Source: Geobacter sp. (GTDB lineage: Bacteria; Desulfobacterota; Desulfuromonadia; Geobacterales; Geobacteraceae). From it: a stretch of 64,000 nucleotides of DNA. Positions within the stretch are counted from its first letter, which is position 1; each line of letters starts with the position of its first letter. Positions 48,548-57,840 of this stretch are shown piece by piece. The stretch lies in NCBI GenBank assembly GCA_003574885.1, contig PJFC01000001.1, positions 496,001 to 560,000 on the forward strand. The letters run 5' to 3'. A model generated the notes under the pieces. The model ran no database searches. It was not told where the DNA came from and saw only the letters and a list, made by a program, of their open reading frames with translations. Position numbers and translations under genes: made by a program.

Positions 48548-49720
48548 ATGCACAACACTGCTGACGAAACGGCTGCAATTGAAGTTGCCCCGCTGCGGAG
48601 GGCTTCCCGGGAGGATGTGCGGCGTGCCCGGTCCCGGATACTCATGGAAGAGACCATTTCTCTTCTGATGGAAACGATGCCTGCTTATGGGCTCATTCTC
48701 AACGAGGAGCGTCAGGTGCTGGCGGTCAATGACCGACTGCTGACCGCTTTCGGCATACATGACGCGACCGCCCTGGTAGGCAAGCGGCCGGGCGAGGCGA
48801 TCAACTGCATTCATGCCGATGAAGGCGTCGGAGGATGCGGAACGGGGAAACATTGTGCGGGTTGCGGCGCGGTAATGGCCATCCTGCAAAGTCAGCAGCA
48901 GGGGCATTCAGCGACCCGGGAGTTCCGGATTACCATGGATGTCGACAGGTCCGCCAGTCTTGACCTGGAGGTAACGGCAACACCGATGCATGTCGGAGGC
49001 ATGAAGCTGACGGTGTTTTCCATGCGGGACATCAGTGCCGAAAAGCGGCGCGATGTGCTGGAGCGGGTCTTTTTTCACGATATCATCAATACTGCCGGCG
49101 GTATTCACGGCCTTGCCGAAGTTCTCGCCCGGGGGGACTTGCTTACACCTGAGCAGGATAGGGAGTATCGTCTCTGGATGGTGAATCTTGCCCAACAGCT
49201 GGTGGAGGAGGTCACCTACCAGCAGGAACTGGTTTCGGCGGAAAAGGGGGATTTTCGCCCGACACTCAGTGCTCTGTCGGTGCCGGAACTATTGAGAGAG
49301 ACGCAGGCTCTCTATGCCAACCATGACATTGCATCGGGAAGGAGTCTGGTGCTCGGGGCAGTGCCGGAATGCCACATCGTCAGTGACCGGGCTATCCTGC
49401 GCCGGATTCTTGGTAATATGGTGAAGAATGCACTCGAGGCGGCCAAGGCGGGAGAGGTGGTAACGATTTCCGCGGAGACGGGATCCGACACCATTACACT
49501 GTGTGTTCATAACCCCGGAGTCATCCCTCTTGACACGCAGTTGCAGATATTCCAGCGTTCCTTCAGCACAAAGGCCGATGCCGGGCGAGGGATCGGTACT
49601 TACAGTATCAAGTTGTTCGGAGAGCGCTACCTGGGGGGAAAGGTCGGTTTTTGCAGCAGGGAGCCCGACGGCACCATCTTCAGTATCTCTCTTCCTCGCG
49701 AACTGCCCTCCCGTTCATAA
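48548..49720 (+). CDS. PAS-domain sensor histidine kinase, soluble
   Basis: The product is 390 aa from ATG 48548, chosen because AGGAA lies 6 bases upstream; TTG 48521 and ATG 48542 are possible. No transmembrane helix. The PAS domain (about 48-165) contains a Cys-rich insert CIHADEGVGGCGTGKHCAGCG that could bind metal or sense redox state. The phospho-acceptor is in FFHDIINTAGGIHG, and the ATPase domain has NMVKNALEA and GRGIGTYSIKLF; the G1 box is HNPGVI rather than DxGxG, as in related kinases. No response regulator is adjacent. Confidence 0.88.
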   Translation: MHNTADETAAIEVAPLRRASREDVRRARSRILMEETISLLMETMPAYGLILNEERQVLAVNDRLLTAFGIHDATALVGKRPGEAINCIHADEGVGGCGTGKHCAGCGAVMAILQSQQQGHSATREFRITMDVDRSASLDLEVTATPMHVGGMKLTVFSMRDISAEKRRDVLERVFFHDIINTAGGIHGLAEVLARGDLLTPEQDREYRLWMVNLAQQLVEEVTYQQELVSAEKGDFRPTLSALSVPELLRETQALYANHDIASGRSLVLGAVPECHIVSDRAILRRILGNMVKNALEAAKAGEVVTISAETGSDTITLCVHNPGVIPLDTQLQIFQRSFSTKADAGRGIGTYSIKLFGERYLGGKVGFCSREPDGTIFSISLPRELPSRS

Positions 49721-49771
49721 GCCGTCTGAGACTGAATTTACACCTGCTGCTAATTAAAATGTAAAAAACAC

Positions 49772-49800
49772 TTGCCATCTAACACAATTGCCTCTATACT
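49772..49800 (+). promoter_or_regulatory. Sigma-70-type promoter of the DEAD-box helicase gene
   Basis: TTGCCA at 49772-49777 and TATACT at 49795-49800 with a 17-base spacer. This leaves a 5' leader of about 228 bases. The 314-base gap 49721-50034 holds this promoter and the long leader; I see no ORF or terminator in it. Confidence 0.65.
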
Positions 49801-50034
49801 TCAAAAGTTGTACACTTCCAGCCCGGCGGCTTGCAGTCACCATGCCGCCCCCAGCTGCATCGCTCACTAACCCCCTCTCTGTTTTGGCATTTCTTTCCTG
49901 AAACAGCGTTCAATACACGGTTGGCGACGATGAATTAAAGTCGGTCGTCCCTGTGTTGTCGCCGTTCCTCAGTGGCCCATCCGTTTGGTCCCGCGGCCCA
50001 CGCATGTCCCCGCAAACCTACGAAAAGGATATCC

Positions 50035-51396
50035 ATGTCGTTTGCAGATCTGCAGCTTTCTTCTTCCATTCTCAAGGCCATCACCGCGTGTGGCTACACC
50101 GAACCTACACCGATCCAGGAACAGGCCATCCCCCAGGCTCTTGCCGGCCATGATCTCATGGCTACCGCCCAGACGGGAACTGGCAAAACGGCAGCTTTTG
50201 TTCTCCCTGCCCTCAACCGCCTGTCTGAACCGTCGTTGGAGAAGGGTCGTGGCCCCAGGATCCTGGTGCTGACGCCAACCCGTGAGTTGGCCAACCAGGT
50301 CACCGATGCGGTCCGCACCTACGGCAAGTTCATGCGCGTCAGGAGCGCCGCAATTCTCGGCGGGATGCCTTATCGTGAACAACTGCGCCTCCTTTCTCAG
50401 CCCCTCGACATCGTGGTGGCCACTCCCGGAAGGCTTATCGACCACCTGGAGAGGGGCCGAATCTCCCTGAACAGGCTGGAGGTTCTGATTCTCGATGAGG
50501 CCGACCGGATGCTCGACATGGGATTCAGCGAAGATGTCGACCGCATTGCGGCAGCAGCACCGGCCAGCCGGCAGACCCTTCTGTTTACGGCGACGATGGA
50601 TAAAACCATGGCCGGTCTCGCACAGCGCCTTTTACGGGAGCCGGTGCGCATCGAGATTGCTCCTAAACAGGTTACCCTCGATACCATCGAGCAACGTCTC
50701 CATGTGGCGGATAACCTGCAGCACAAGAACCGCCTTCTTCAACACCTCATCTCCGACACAGAGCTGACCCGGGCGATCATCTTCTCTGCCACAAAAGTCG
50801 CAGCCGACCAGTTGGCTAGTGAACTCAGCTCCCAGGGGCATTCTGCCGCCGCCCTTCATGGCGACATGACCCAGGGTGCGCGCAATCGGACCATCATGAA
50901 CATGAAGCGGGGCAAGATCCGCCTGCTGGTCGCCACCGACGTGGCAGCGCGAGGACTGGATGTTACGGGTGTCAGCCATGTAATCAACTTCGATCTGCCG
51001 AAGTTCGCCGAAGATTATGTCCACCGTATCGGCCGTACCGGCCGGGCCGGCGCCAGCGGCATTGCCATCTCCTTTGCCTCTTTCAACGAGATCAACTACC
51101 TGGAAAAGATCGAGCGGTTCATTGGTAAATCTCTGCCGCAGCTCGTCATACCCGGGCTTGAGCCGACACGGCCGTTTCGCGCCCGTACCGGTGGTGGCCC
51201 ACGCAACGATTCCCGTGGAACTGGCCGCAAACCTGCCAAGTTCTCGGCAGGGGGACAGCGTAACGAGCAGAGCAGGGGTGAGGCTGCAGGCAAGTCCCGT
51301 ATAAAAAAATGGGGTGCCCCGCGCCGTGAACAGGCACCGGTCGTGGTGGAGCATCGCGGCAGCGCCGCCAGCCGCTCTGGACGGCGAGTCATTTAG
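50035..51396 (+). CDS. rhlE: DEAD-box ATP-dependent RNA helicase (RhlE-like)
   Basis: The product is 453 aa from ATG 50035, which has AAGGA 7 bases upstream. Motifs in order: Q-motif (GYTEPTPIQEQAIP), ATAQTGTGKT, PTRELANQ, ATPGR, LDEADRMLDMGF, FTATM in place of SAT, HGDMTQGARNRTI, ATDVAARGLDV and HRIGRTGRAG. A basic, Gly/Arg-rich tail of about 80 residues likely binds RNA. Its role is unwinding structured RNA, in ribosome assembly, RNA decay or cold adaptation. The long leader is typical of cold-regulated helicase genes, which is inference here. Confidence 0.93.
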   Translation: MSFADLQLSSSILKAITACGYTEPTPIQEQAIPQALAGHDLMATAQTGTGKTAAFVLPALNRLSEPSLEKGRGPRILVLTPTRELANQVTDAVRTYGKFMRVRSAAILGGMPYREQLRLLSQPLDIVVATPGRLIDHLERGRISLNRLEVLILDEADRMLDMGFSEDVDRIAAAAPASRQTLLFTATMDKTMAGLAQRLLREPVRIEIAPKQVTLDTIEQRLHVADNLQHKNRLLQHLISDTELTRAIIFSATKVAADQLASELSSQGHSAAALHGDMTQGARNRTIMNMKRGKIRLLVATDVAARGLDVTGVSHVINFDLPKFAEDYVHRIGRTGRAGASGIAISFASFNEINYLEKIERFIGKSLPQLVIPGLEPTRPFRARTGGGPRNDSRGTGRKPAKFSAGGQRNEQSRGEAAGKSRIKKWGAPRREQAPVVVEHRGSAASRSGRRVI

Positions 51397-51424
51397 TATC
51401 ACCTACAATTGACGTGACAAAAAA

Positions 51425-51457
51425 GCGCCCCCTCTGTTCAGGAGGGGGCGCTTTTTG
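51425..51457 (+). terminator. Rho-independent terminator of the DEAD-box gene
   Basis: 11-bp stem AGCGCCCCCTC / GAGGGGGCGCT with a 7-base loop and a T-run. Confidence 0.9.
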
Positions 51458-51760
51458 TTGCTGTCACACCAAAATCTTTTCCATCTGTGTTGAAACCCTG
51501 AATACTCATCCTGGCTTCTGGTTTTTTAGCGCATCGCATAATCCCGTAGTGCTCCGTTATTTCCCATGTGTGTTGTAACATGCTGTTATTGCAGGGGCCA
51601 GTCAAAGATCGGTCTCTTGCCTGTAATTTGTAAGCCGCCATATAACGAGATTAAGCCGTGCGGAAAAAATGCAAAATACATCGTCTTAAGCATATATTAA
51701 TATGAAAGGGATTTAACGCTGCAACATACCGTAATTGCATAAGATTAAGCTTTAAGGGAT

Positions 51761-51766
51761 TATAAT
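51761..51766 (+). promoter_or_regulatory. Perfect -10 box upstream of the small membrane protein
   Basis: TATAAT. No good -35 lies at 16-18 bases; TTGCAT is 20 bases away. The 449-base gap 51397-51845 otherwise holds the helicase terminator and AT-rich sequence in which I see no gene. Confidence 0.35.
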
Positions 51767-51845
51767 TTTAATGAAAGGGTCAGTCTGGCTTTTCTTATGC
51801 AATTTAACGGGCAATACAACGATGTGCAAGATTATGGAGGACGCA

Positions 51846-52211
51846 ATGGATTTTTTGTCCACAATGATGCTGGTACTAATAGCTCTTCTGATCTCTTTGT
51901 CGCTCCCGAGGATCTATGCAGACTGGTTGTCGCTCCAGAACCACTTCGTCGAGGGTGAGGTTGAGCAGCTCCGGGCCTTGCTGTCTTTAAAGAAACTGGG
52001 AATGCAGCGGCATTTTGGCTTGGCCGTACTTGCCATAGTCATGGCAAAAGTCATCGAGGGAAGCTCTCTTGCCGAAGGAGCGCCGCAACTGTCACAAATT
52101 ACGGCAGTCTACGCTTGTATTTCACTGATGCTGGCCTCTGTTGAGTCTCTGTTTGCCCAGAAAATAACCGCTCAGCTCTCCACTGTTCAGGAGACGGAGG
52201 ATCGGTACTAG
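51846..52211 (+). CDS. Small membrane protein of unknown function
   Basis: The product is 121 aa from ATG 51846, which has GGAGG 5 bases upstream; the open frame back to 51771 has no comparable site. Two to three hydrophobic segments (about 3-23, 52-68 and 82-100) and short charged tails suggest an inner-membrane protein. No family motif is visible. It is not overlapped by other likely genes. Confidence 0.68.
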   Translation: MDFLSTMMLVLIALLISLSLPRIYADWLSLQNHFVEGEVEQLRALLSLKKLGMQRHFGLAVLAIVMAKVIEGSSLAEGAPQLSQITAVYACISLMLASVESLFAQKITAQLSTVQETEDRY

Positions 52212-52373
52212 CTTCCCGCAAAATTTAACGCCTTGCGTCATCAGGTTATATTCGCATAAACACGCCGTGCACTGTCTTGCACCTATTCTCCGGTCGACCC
52301 CGCCGCGCTTATATTCACCTTCTGATGTTGCCAGTCTAAACCCGCGATCATACTTTGCGTAGCATCCCGTTTC

Positions 52374-53627
52374 GTGTATGATGCCTTCATGACACTCTTC
52401 GTCCTCGGCATCTGGCTTATCATCACCGCTTGTGGCTACCTTCTTCGTGCGCTCAACCTTCGGCACCTGCGAGCCCATGGCAACGAGCTTCCCCCGGAAT
52501 TTAACGGAATCATCGATAGTGAGACCCTGCGCCGCACCGTAGCCTACACCCTGGACCAGAGTCGGGTCGGTCTGATGGAATCGCTTTACGACAATCTCCT
52601 CCTTCTCCTCTTCCTGTTCGGCGGGGTTCTCCCCCTCTATGACCGCTGGGTGGCATCACTTACTCCTTCGTTCATCGTCGGCGGGGTCCTTTTCTTTCTT
52701 CTCATTACTTTAGCCCAGACCCTGCTTGACACCCCCTTCGATCTCTACCGGACCTTCCGGCTAGAAGCCCGCTACGGTTTCAACACCACGACCGGCCGTC
52801 TCTGGCTTGCCGACCTCTTCAAAGGAATTGCCATCACCTTGATTCTTCTTGGCTCCCTGACTTCAGGAGCTCTGGCCATTATTCGATGGAGTCCCGGGTG
52901 GTGGTGGCTCTGGGTGTGGGTTTTTTTTGCCGTCGTTTCCCTCGTCCTTATGTACATAGGGCCCTACGCCATCGAACCGCTCTTTAATAAATTCGAACCG
53001 GTGAAAGAAGAGGGGCTTGAGGATGAAATCAGACTCATGGCCGAACGGGCGGGACTGACGGTGAGCCGGGTCATGCAGATTGATGCATCGAAGAGAAGCT
53101 GGCATTCCAATGCCTACTTCACCGGCATCGGTAGGGTGAAGCGGATTGTCCTCTACGATACCCTCATCCGGCAGATGACCCACCAGGAAATTCTGGCGGT
53201 GCTTGCCCACGAGATCGGTCATTGGAAGAAGGGGCACATCTGGAAACAACTTGTGATGACGGAGGTGGGGGCTCTCCTGGCCAGTTACGCAGCGTGGTGG
53301 CTGCTGGGGTGGGGCGGTCTGCCTGGCCTCATCGGCCTTTCAGGGAGCTCCTTCGCTGCCCGGTTGACGATCCTCGCGTTTCTGGGGTCGATGCTTGCAT
53401 TTCCCTTCACTCCCTTCTCCAGTTGGCTGTCCCGCCGCCACGAATGGGAGGCTGACCGGTTTGCCACGGAACTCTCCGGCCATCCAGGGGCGCTCGCCAC
53501 CGCCCTCGTCAAGCTGTCCGCGGAAAACCTCGCTAATCTCCATCCCCATCCTTTCTACGCCTGGTTCTACTATTCTCACCCCCCCGTGGTTGAGCGGGTG
53601 CAACGGTTACAGGCGTCTGCTGATTAG
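52374..53627 (+). CDS. M48-family membrane metalloprotease (Ste24/CAAX protease type)
   Basis: The product is 417 aa. Several membrane helices occupy the N-terminal half, and the catalytic domain has HEIGHWKKGH (about 280-290) with third ligand Glu in RRHEWEADRFATEL. The C-terminal HPHPFYAWFYYSHPPVVERV block is typical of Ste24-type rather than HtpX-type members. Bacterial Ste24 homologues are inner-membrane proteases of unclear substrate. Starts are GTG 52374 or ATG 52389; neither has a clear ribosome site. Confidence 0.88.
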   Translation: MYDAFMTLFVLGIWLIITACGYLLRALNLRHLRAHGNELPPEFNGIIDSETLRRTVAYTLDQSRVGLMESLYDNLLLLLFLFGGVLPLYDRWVASLTPSFIVGGVLFFLLITLAQTLLDTPFDLYRTFRLEARYGFNTTTGRLWLADLFKGIAITLILLGSLTSGALAIIRWSPGWWWLWVWVFFAVVSLVLMYIGPYAIEPLFNKFEPVKEEGLEDEIRLMAERAGLTVSRVMQIDASKRSWHSNAYFTGIGRVKRIVLYDTLIRQMTHQEILAVLAHEIGHWKKGHIWKQLVMTEVGALLASYAAWWLLGWGGLPGLIGLSGSSFAARLTILAFLGSMLAFPFTPFSSWLSRRHEWEADRFATELSGHPGALATALVKLSAENLANLHPHPFYAWFYYSHPPVVERVQRLQASAD

Positions 53628-53686
53628 CAACGTCAATCTGCATAACCTGCAAACGGGGGACATGCTGAAAATATTCTGGCTGTAAG

Positions 53687-53753
53687 GCGACGCAAAAAGT
53701 GCAGGGACATGCCCAGGCATCTTTTCTTGGCGTCTTTTTGTCTTTGCGTCGAT
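53687..53753. terminator. Candidate convergent terminator with long inverted repeat
   Basis: CGACGCAAA near 53688 and TTTGCGTCG near 53745 are exact reverse complements, with a small inner stem and T-runs on each strand. It lies between two converging genes. Confidence 0.4.
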
Positions 53754-53772
53754 TGATGCGAGTCAGTGGGGG

Positions 53773-54474
53773 TCAGATGGCCTTGCGCCAGGCGAGCCGC
53801 CGTTCCAGCCAGCGGGAAAGGCTGGTGAAGGCATAGCAGAGGAAGAAGTAGAGCACTGCAATGAAGATGAATATCTCGGTCGGGTAGGCCATGGTCCGGT
53901 TGTTGATCTGGGTGGCGACGTGGGTCAGTTCGGAAACACCGACGATGAAGGCGAGGGATGTATCCTTGATAAGGGAGACGAATTGGTTGACGAAGGAGGG
54001 GATCATGTTGCGCAGACCCTGGGGAAGCACGATGTAGAGCATTACCTGCCAGTGCTTGAGGCCGGTGGAAATGGCCGCCTCGGTCTGCCCTGCGGGGATA
54101 CCTTCGATGCCGGCGCGGACAATCTGGGACATGTAGGCGGAGGTGAAGAGGGTAAGTCCCATGATGACGGTCTGACTTTCCGGAACGGTGCGTCCCATGA
54201 GGGCCGGGAGGAGGAAATACATCCAGAATATCACCATGAGGAGCGGCAGGCCGCGAACTGCATTTATGAACAGGTTGACGGGGTAGCTGATGAACGGATT
54301 GCGAACGAGGCTCAAAAGCCCCAGTACGAGCCCGCCGAAGAAGGAAAGGATGCAGGATGCAACCGCAAGGTAGATGGTAAGCCCAAGGCCGCCAAGGGGG
54401 CCGTGGGGGTAACGGCCAATCATGAAGTAGGTGAAGTTGTCCGTGATGACGTTAAAGTTGAACAGTTCGCCCAT
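53773..54474 (-). CDS. Polar amino-acid ABC transporter permease (HisM/GlnP type), second
   Basis: The product is 233 aa from ATG 54474, one base after the stop of the previous permease; the frame extends upstream without reason. About five membrane helices and the EAA loop (AISTGLKHWQVMLYIVLPQGLRNMIPSFVNQFVSLIKDTS) mark an inner-membrane permease. It is the last gene of the ABC operon. Such paired permeases usually serve glutamate, aspartate or glutamine uptake. Confidence 0.92.
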   Translation of the reverse strand: MGELFNFNVITDNFTYFMIGRYPHGPLGGLGLTIYLAVASCILSFFGGLVLGLLSLVRNPFISYPVNLFINAVRGLPLLMVIFWMYFLLPALMGRTVPESQTVIMGLTLFTSAYMSQIVRAGIEGIPAGQTEAAISTGLKHWQVMLYIVLPQGLRNMIPSFVNQFVSLIKDTSLAFIVGVSELTHVATQINNRTMAYPTEIFIFIAVLYFFLCYAFTSLSRWLERRLAWRKAI

Positions 54475-54475
54475 G

Positions 54476-55183
54476 TCAAACCGCCCTGTTCGGGTTGAGC
54501 ACCCGTTTGTCGTAGAGATGAACCAGCGCGGTAATGCTTGAGGAGAGTACCAGGTAGACAACGGTTGCCGCGGTGAACGCCTCGAACCCCTTGAAGGTGT
54601 AGCTCTCTACCTGGCGCGCCTGGTAGGTGAGTTCCATGACGCCGATGGTCATGGCCAGAGACGAGTTCTTGGCCAGGTTGAGGAACTGGTTGACCAGGGG
54701 GGGGACGGTGATCCGGACCGCCTGGGGGAGAATGATGTACTGCATGGAGCGAAGAAACGAGAATCCGGCACTGCGGGCTGCCTCCATCTGTTCCTTGGGG
54801 ATGGAGAGGACGCCGGAGCGGATGTCTTCGGCTATAAATGCCGAGGTATAGATGGTCAGCGCGATAACCGCAGCGGCAAACTCGAAGTTCGTGCTGTTGA
54901 GCCAGTCATTGACCGCCGTGGGAAGGATTTTGTAAGAACCGAAGTACCAGAAAAATATCTGCACGAGGAGCGGTGTGTTCCGGAAAAACTCCAGGTATGC
55001 CAGGGCAAACCAGCGTGCCGGCCGGAAATTGCTCATTCGCATGACTGCGATGAGAAGTCCGACGATGAACGCCAGAACGATTCCGACAACGGAGATCTGG
55101 AGGGTGACCTTGCAACCGGACACCAGCCACTCGAAATATTTGCCGGACGTGACGACCGACCAGTCGAACTGATACGTGAGCAT
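54476..55183 (-). CDS. Polar amino-acid ABC transporter permease (HisM/GltJ type), first
   Basis: The product is 235 aa with about five membrane helices and the EAA loop AARSAGFSFLRSMQYIILPQAVRITVPPLVNQF. EFFRNTPLLVQIFFWYFG is characteristic of glutamate/aspartate-type permeases. It forms a heterodimer with the product of 53773-54474. It is 60 bases downstream of the binding-protein gene. Confidence 0.92.
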   Translation of the reverse strand: MLTYQFDWSVVTSGKYFEWLVSGCKVTLQISVVGIVLAFIVGLLIAVMRMSNFRPARWFALAYLEFFRNTPLLVQIFFWYFGSYKILPTAVNDWLNSTNFEFAAAVIALTIYTSAFIAEDIRSGVLSIPKEQMEAARSAGFSFLRSMQYIILPQAVRITVPPLVNQFLNLAKNSSLAMTIGVMELTYQARQVESYTFKGFEAFTAATVVYLVLSSSITALVHLYDKRVLNPNRAV

Positions 55184-55243
55184 GTGAACTTTTCCGTGAG
55201 GAGTGAGGCGTAAGGAATGTATCCCTACGCCTCACTGGTTACC

Positions 55244-56068
55244 TTATTTGTCTGCTGTAATCTTGAAATTCCGCTTCAAGTGGAACTGGGTATTCGGGCC
55301 GAACCATTTTTCGAAGATCTTCTTCGCTTCGCCGCTTTTCTCCATTTGCAGGATGGTCTTGTTCACGAAGTCGACGAAGTTCTTGTCCCCTTTGCGCATT
55401 CCGAGGCCATAGGGTTCATCGGAAATCTGCAGGTTCGGGATCTCGAACTGGGCCTTGTTGGGGGCCTTGGCGAGAATACCGGCCAGGATCGCCTCGTCAG
55501 TAGTGACGGCAGCGACCTTCCCCTGTTGCAGTGCCAAGAAGGCCTGGGGGTAGTCGTCGAAGGAGAGGACGGTAGCCGTCGGGATGGATTTCTTCACATT
55601 TTGCTCCGAAGTAGAGCCCTTAGCGGTGCCGATCTTCTTTCCTGCCAGGTCTTTCAGTGTACGGACAGTTCCTTTTTTGGTGATAAACTTCTGGCCGGTA
55701 AAGAAGTAAGTATGGCTGAAATCGACCTGCTTGGCCCGCTCAGGGTTTTTGGTCATGGTGGCGGCGATGATGTCGATGTTCCCCTCCTGGAGCTGGGGCA
55801 TCCTGCTGGCAGAGGTCACCGGCTTGAGTTCGACCTTGACGCCGAGTTTCTTGGCGATGGCATTGATGAAGTCAATGTCGTAGCCGACGATGGAGCGGGT
55901 CTTCTCGTCGATGTAGCCGAAGGGGGGAAGGGAATCCTTGACACCCGCCACGAGGACACCTTTCTTCTTGACCTCCGCCAGGGTGTCGGCGGGGGGAGCC
56001 GCAAGTGCTGCCGTACCAAGAACGCCAACCAGTACCAGAGCCAGTGCAACGGTTATCAGTTTCCTCAT
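55244..56068 (-). CDS. Periplasmic amino-acid-binding protein of the ABC transporter
   Basis: The product is 274 aa from ATG 56068, which has AAGGAGG 8 bases upstream; a GTG start at 56110 is less likely. A signal peptide (about 1-23, TAALA before APP) and family 3 solute-binding features are seen: GVLVAGVKDSLPPFGYIDE, GYDIDFINAIAKKLGVKVEL and AAVTTDEAILAGI. Its ligand is probably an acidic or polar amino acid, by family. Confidence 0.93.
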   Translation of the reverse strand: MRKLITVALALVLVGVLGTAALAAPPADTLAEVKKKGVLVAGVKDSLPPFGYIDEKTRSIVGYDIDFINAIAKKLGVKVELKPVTSASRMPQLQEGNIDIIAATMTKNPERAKQVDFSHTYFFTGQKFITKKGTVRTLKDLAGKKIGTAKGSTSEQNVKKSIPTATVLSFDDYPQAFLALQQGKVAAVTTDEAILAGILAKAPNKAQFEIPNLQISDEPYGLGMRKGDKNFVDFVNKTILQMEKSGEAKKIFEKWFGPNTQFHLKRNFKITADK

Positions 56069-56127
56069 GCCATGTTCCTCCTTAAAAAAATGGTGATTGC
56101 AGATTAACACTGAAGGGGGTTTTCCGT

Positions 56128-56862
56128 TTAGTGCATGGGGGAGAGAAGTTGTTTTAAAAACTGTTGTGCCCGTTCATGCTGTGGATTGCGGAAAAACTCC
56201 TCAGGTTTTGCCTCTTCCAGCACAACTCCGTGGTCCATAAAGGCGACCCGGTGGGCGACCTCCCGGGCAAAGCCCATCTCGTGGGTTACCACCACCATGG
56301 TGATCCCGGTCCCCGCCAGGTCCTGCATGACCGCCAGCACCTCGCCGATCATCTCCGGATCAAGTGCCGAGGTCGGCTCGTCGAACAGCATGATCTTCGG
56401 CTTCATGGCCAGGGCGCGGGCGATGGCGACCCGCTGTTGCTGCCCGCCGGAGAGCTGGGAGGGATAGGCGTCCCGCTTTTCGGCCAGTCCGACCCGTGCC
56501 AGCAGAGTCATTGCCTGCTCCTCCGCCTCCTTCTTCGATGTCTTGCGTATCTTGAGGGGGGCCAGGGTAATGTTGCTGAGAACGGACAGGTGGGGGTAGA
56601 GGTTGAACTGCTGGAAAACAAAGCCGATCTCAGCCCGAAGTTTGTTGATGTCGGTTCTTTTGTCCAGGAGGTCCATCCCGTCAACGACAAGTTTCCCTTC
56701 ATTGATGGGCTCCAGCTGGTTGATGGTGCGGATGAGGGTGGACTTGCCGGAGCCGGATGGTCCGCAGACGACCAGTACCTCTCCCGGCGTGATCCGGAGG
56801 TTGATATCGTTTAAAACGTGGAGTTGTTTGAACCACTTATGGACACCGGTAAACTGGATCAT
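56128..56862 (-). CDS. glnQ: Amino-acid ABC transporter ATP-binding protein (GlnQ/GltL)
   Basis: The product is 244 aa from ATG 56862 (AGGAG 8 bases upstream). Walker A is [10 protein letters not shown]-loop [11 protein letters not shown], signature [15 protein letters not shown], Walker [13 protein letters not shown], and switch His in VVVTHEMGF. It powers the two permeases. It is the first gene of the operon, with a good promoter 70-95 bases upstream. Confidence 0.94.
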   Translation of the reverse strand: MIQFTGVHKWFKQLHVLNDINLRITPGEVLVVCGPSGSGKSTLIRTINQLEPINEGKLVVDGMDLLDKRTDINKLRAEIGFVFQQFNLYPHLSVLSNITLAPLKIRKTSKKEAEEQAMTLLARVGLAEKRDAYPSQLSGGQQQRVAIARALAMKPKIMLFDEPTSALDPEMIGEVLAVMQDLAGTGITMVVVTHEMGFAREVAHRVAFMDHGVVLEEAKPEEFFRNPQHERAQQFLKQLLSPMH

Positions 56863-56929
56863 TGCCTGGCTCCTGGCAGATTTGTGATTGAAGGGATGCT
56901 CGCCCGGATACTGGCGTAAAATCTCCACA

Positions 56930-56957
56930 ATTGTAGCTACATCGGCAAAAAAATCAA
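56930..56957 (-). promoter_or_regulatory. Sigma-70-type promoter of the amino-acid transporter operon
   Basis: On the minus strand, TTGATT (56957-56952), a 16-base spacer and TACAAT (56935-56930) precede glnQ. Confidence 0.55.
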
Positions 56958-57003
56958 TCTACAAACTGCTGTTCTGTAATTAAAATGGTTTATTAGGCGT
57001 GCC

Positions 57004-57840
57004 TCAGGGGAGGGCCGGCCGGGAGAGAATCCCTCTGATCGGAATCTCATAATGACCTGGAGACGTCAGGTGCTTTGTCAGGAGGAGAAAGACGAATTTC
57101 TGCTGCTCGAGAAACTCGGGTTTTGGCATCAATTCAAGGGTGAGATTGAGGGGTGCGTTGGCGAGGGGGGCGGTTATGGGGAGATCCCCCTTGAGCCGCA
57201 CATAAAGTCCATCCCCCTCAAGGGAGAAACTTTCAAGGGTTGCTTTGCCGCCGGTAATTTTCAACATTCCCTGTATCTGCCGGTAGTTTGCGTCCGGCAA
57301 CGGAGTCCCGCCAATCTTGATGCCGGCCAGTTCCGCCCCTTTGACGTCAAGCTTTACCTCGCCGCGGGCAGTCTTCTGGCGGCCGCGCAGACGCGCGTCG
57401 ATCTGCAGAATTCCCTTGGCGGAAGCGCCAGTGACGGTGGGGAAGAACGGAATATCCTCCAAACGGATCCCGCTGGCATGCAGTTCGCCTCCCTGGCGGT
57501 GGGACCATATGCCTTCGAGTTTGCCGCTGCCGACCCTTGCCTGGGCGGTAACCTTTACGTCTCCAAGAAAGAGCGGCAGGATTTGCAGTCGGACCGTTGC
57601 CGTGTCGGCTCGAAAAAGAGGTCCGCGATCATCGCCGATCTCCACTGCTTTGGCGGTGAGGCCGAAGGGGAATGCCTTCCCAAAGTTTGAAGCGTGAAAA
57701 ATGTACCCTTCGTTGGCAAGTCCGCGGACAATAACGCCTTGCAGTGCCCTCGAAGGGATGAAAAACAGGGTAAGGAACAGGAAAATAACAAGAGCCGAAG
57801 GGATCCCAACGGTCAGGTAGAGCCAACGACGCGGTTTCAT
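57004..57840 (-). CDS. gspN: Type II secretion system protein GspN
   Basis: The product is 278 aa. One N-terminal membrane helix (about 8-28) is followed by a long periplasmic beta-rich region with repeated short strands, as in GspN/AsmA-like proteins. It starts within the gspM stop (ATGA overlap), so it is coupled to gspM. GspN is a non-universal T2SS component whose role is not well known. Last gene of the gsp operon. Confidence 0.82.
   Translation of the reverse strand: MKPRRWLYLTVGIPSALVIFLFLTLFFIPSRALQGVIVRGLANEGYIFHASNFGKAFPFGLTAKAVEIGDDRGPLFRADTATVRLQILPLFLGDVKVTAQARVGSGKLEGIWSHRQGGELHASGIRLEDIPFFPTVTGASAKGILQIDARLRGRQKTARGEVKLDVKGAELAGIKIGGTPLPDANYRQIQGMLKITGGKATLESFSLEGDGLYVRLKGDLPITAPLANAPLNLTLELMPKPEFLEQQKFVFLLLTKHLTSPGHYEIPIRGILSRPALP

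Noticed and set aside
51438-51641. 67-codon minus-strand frame downstream of the DEAD-box gene
   Set aside because: It begins in the terminator region, has no ribosome site and an unpatterned sequence.
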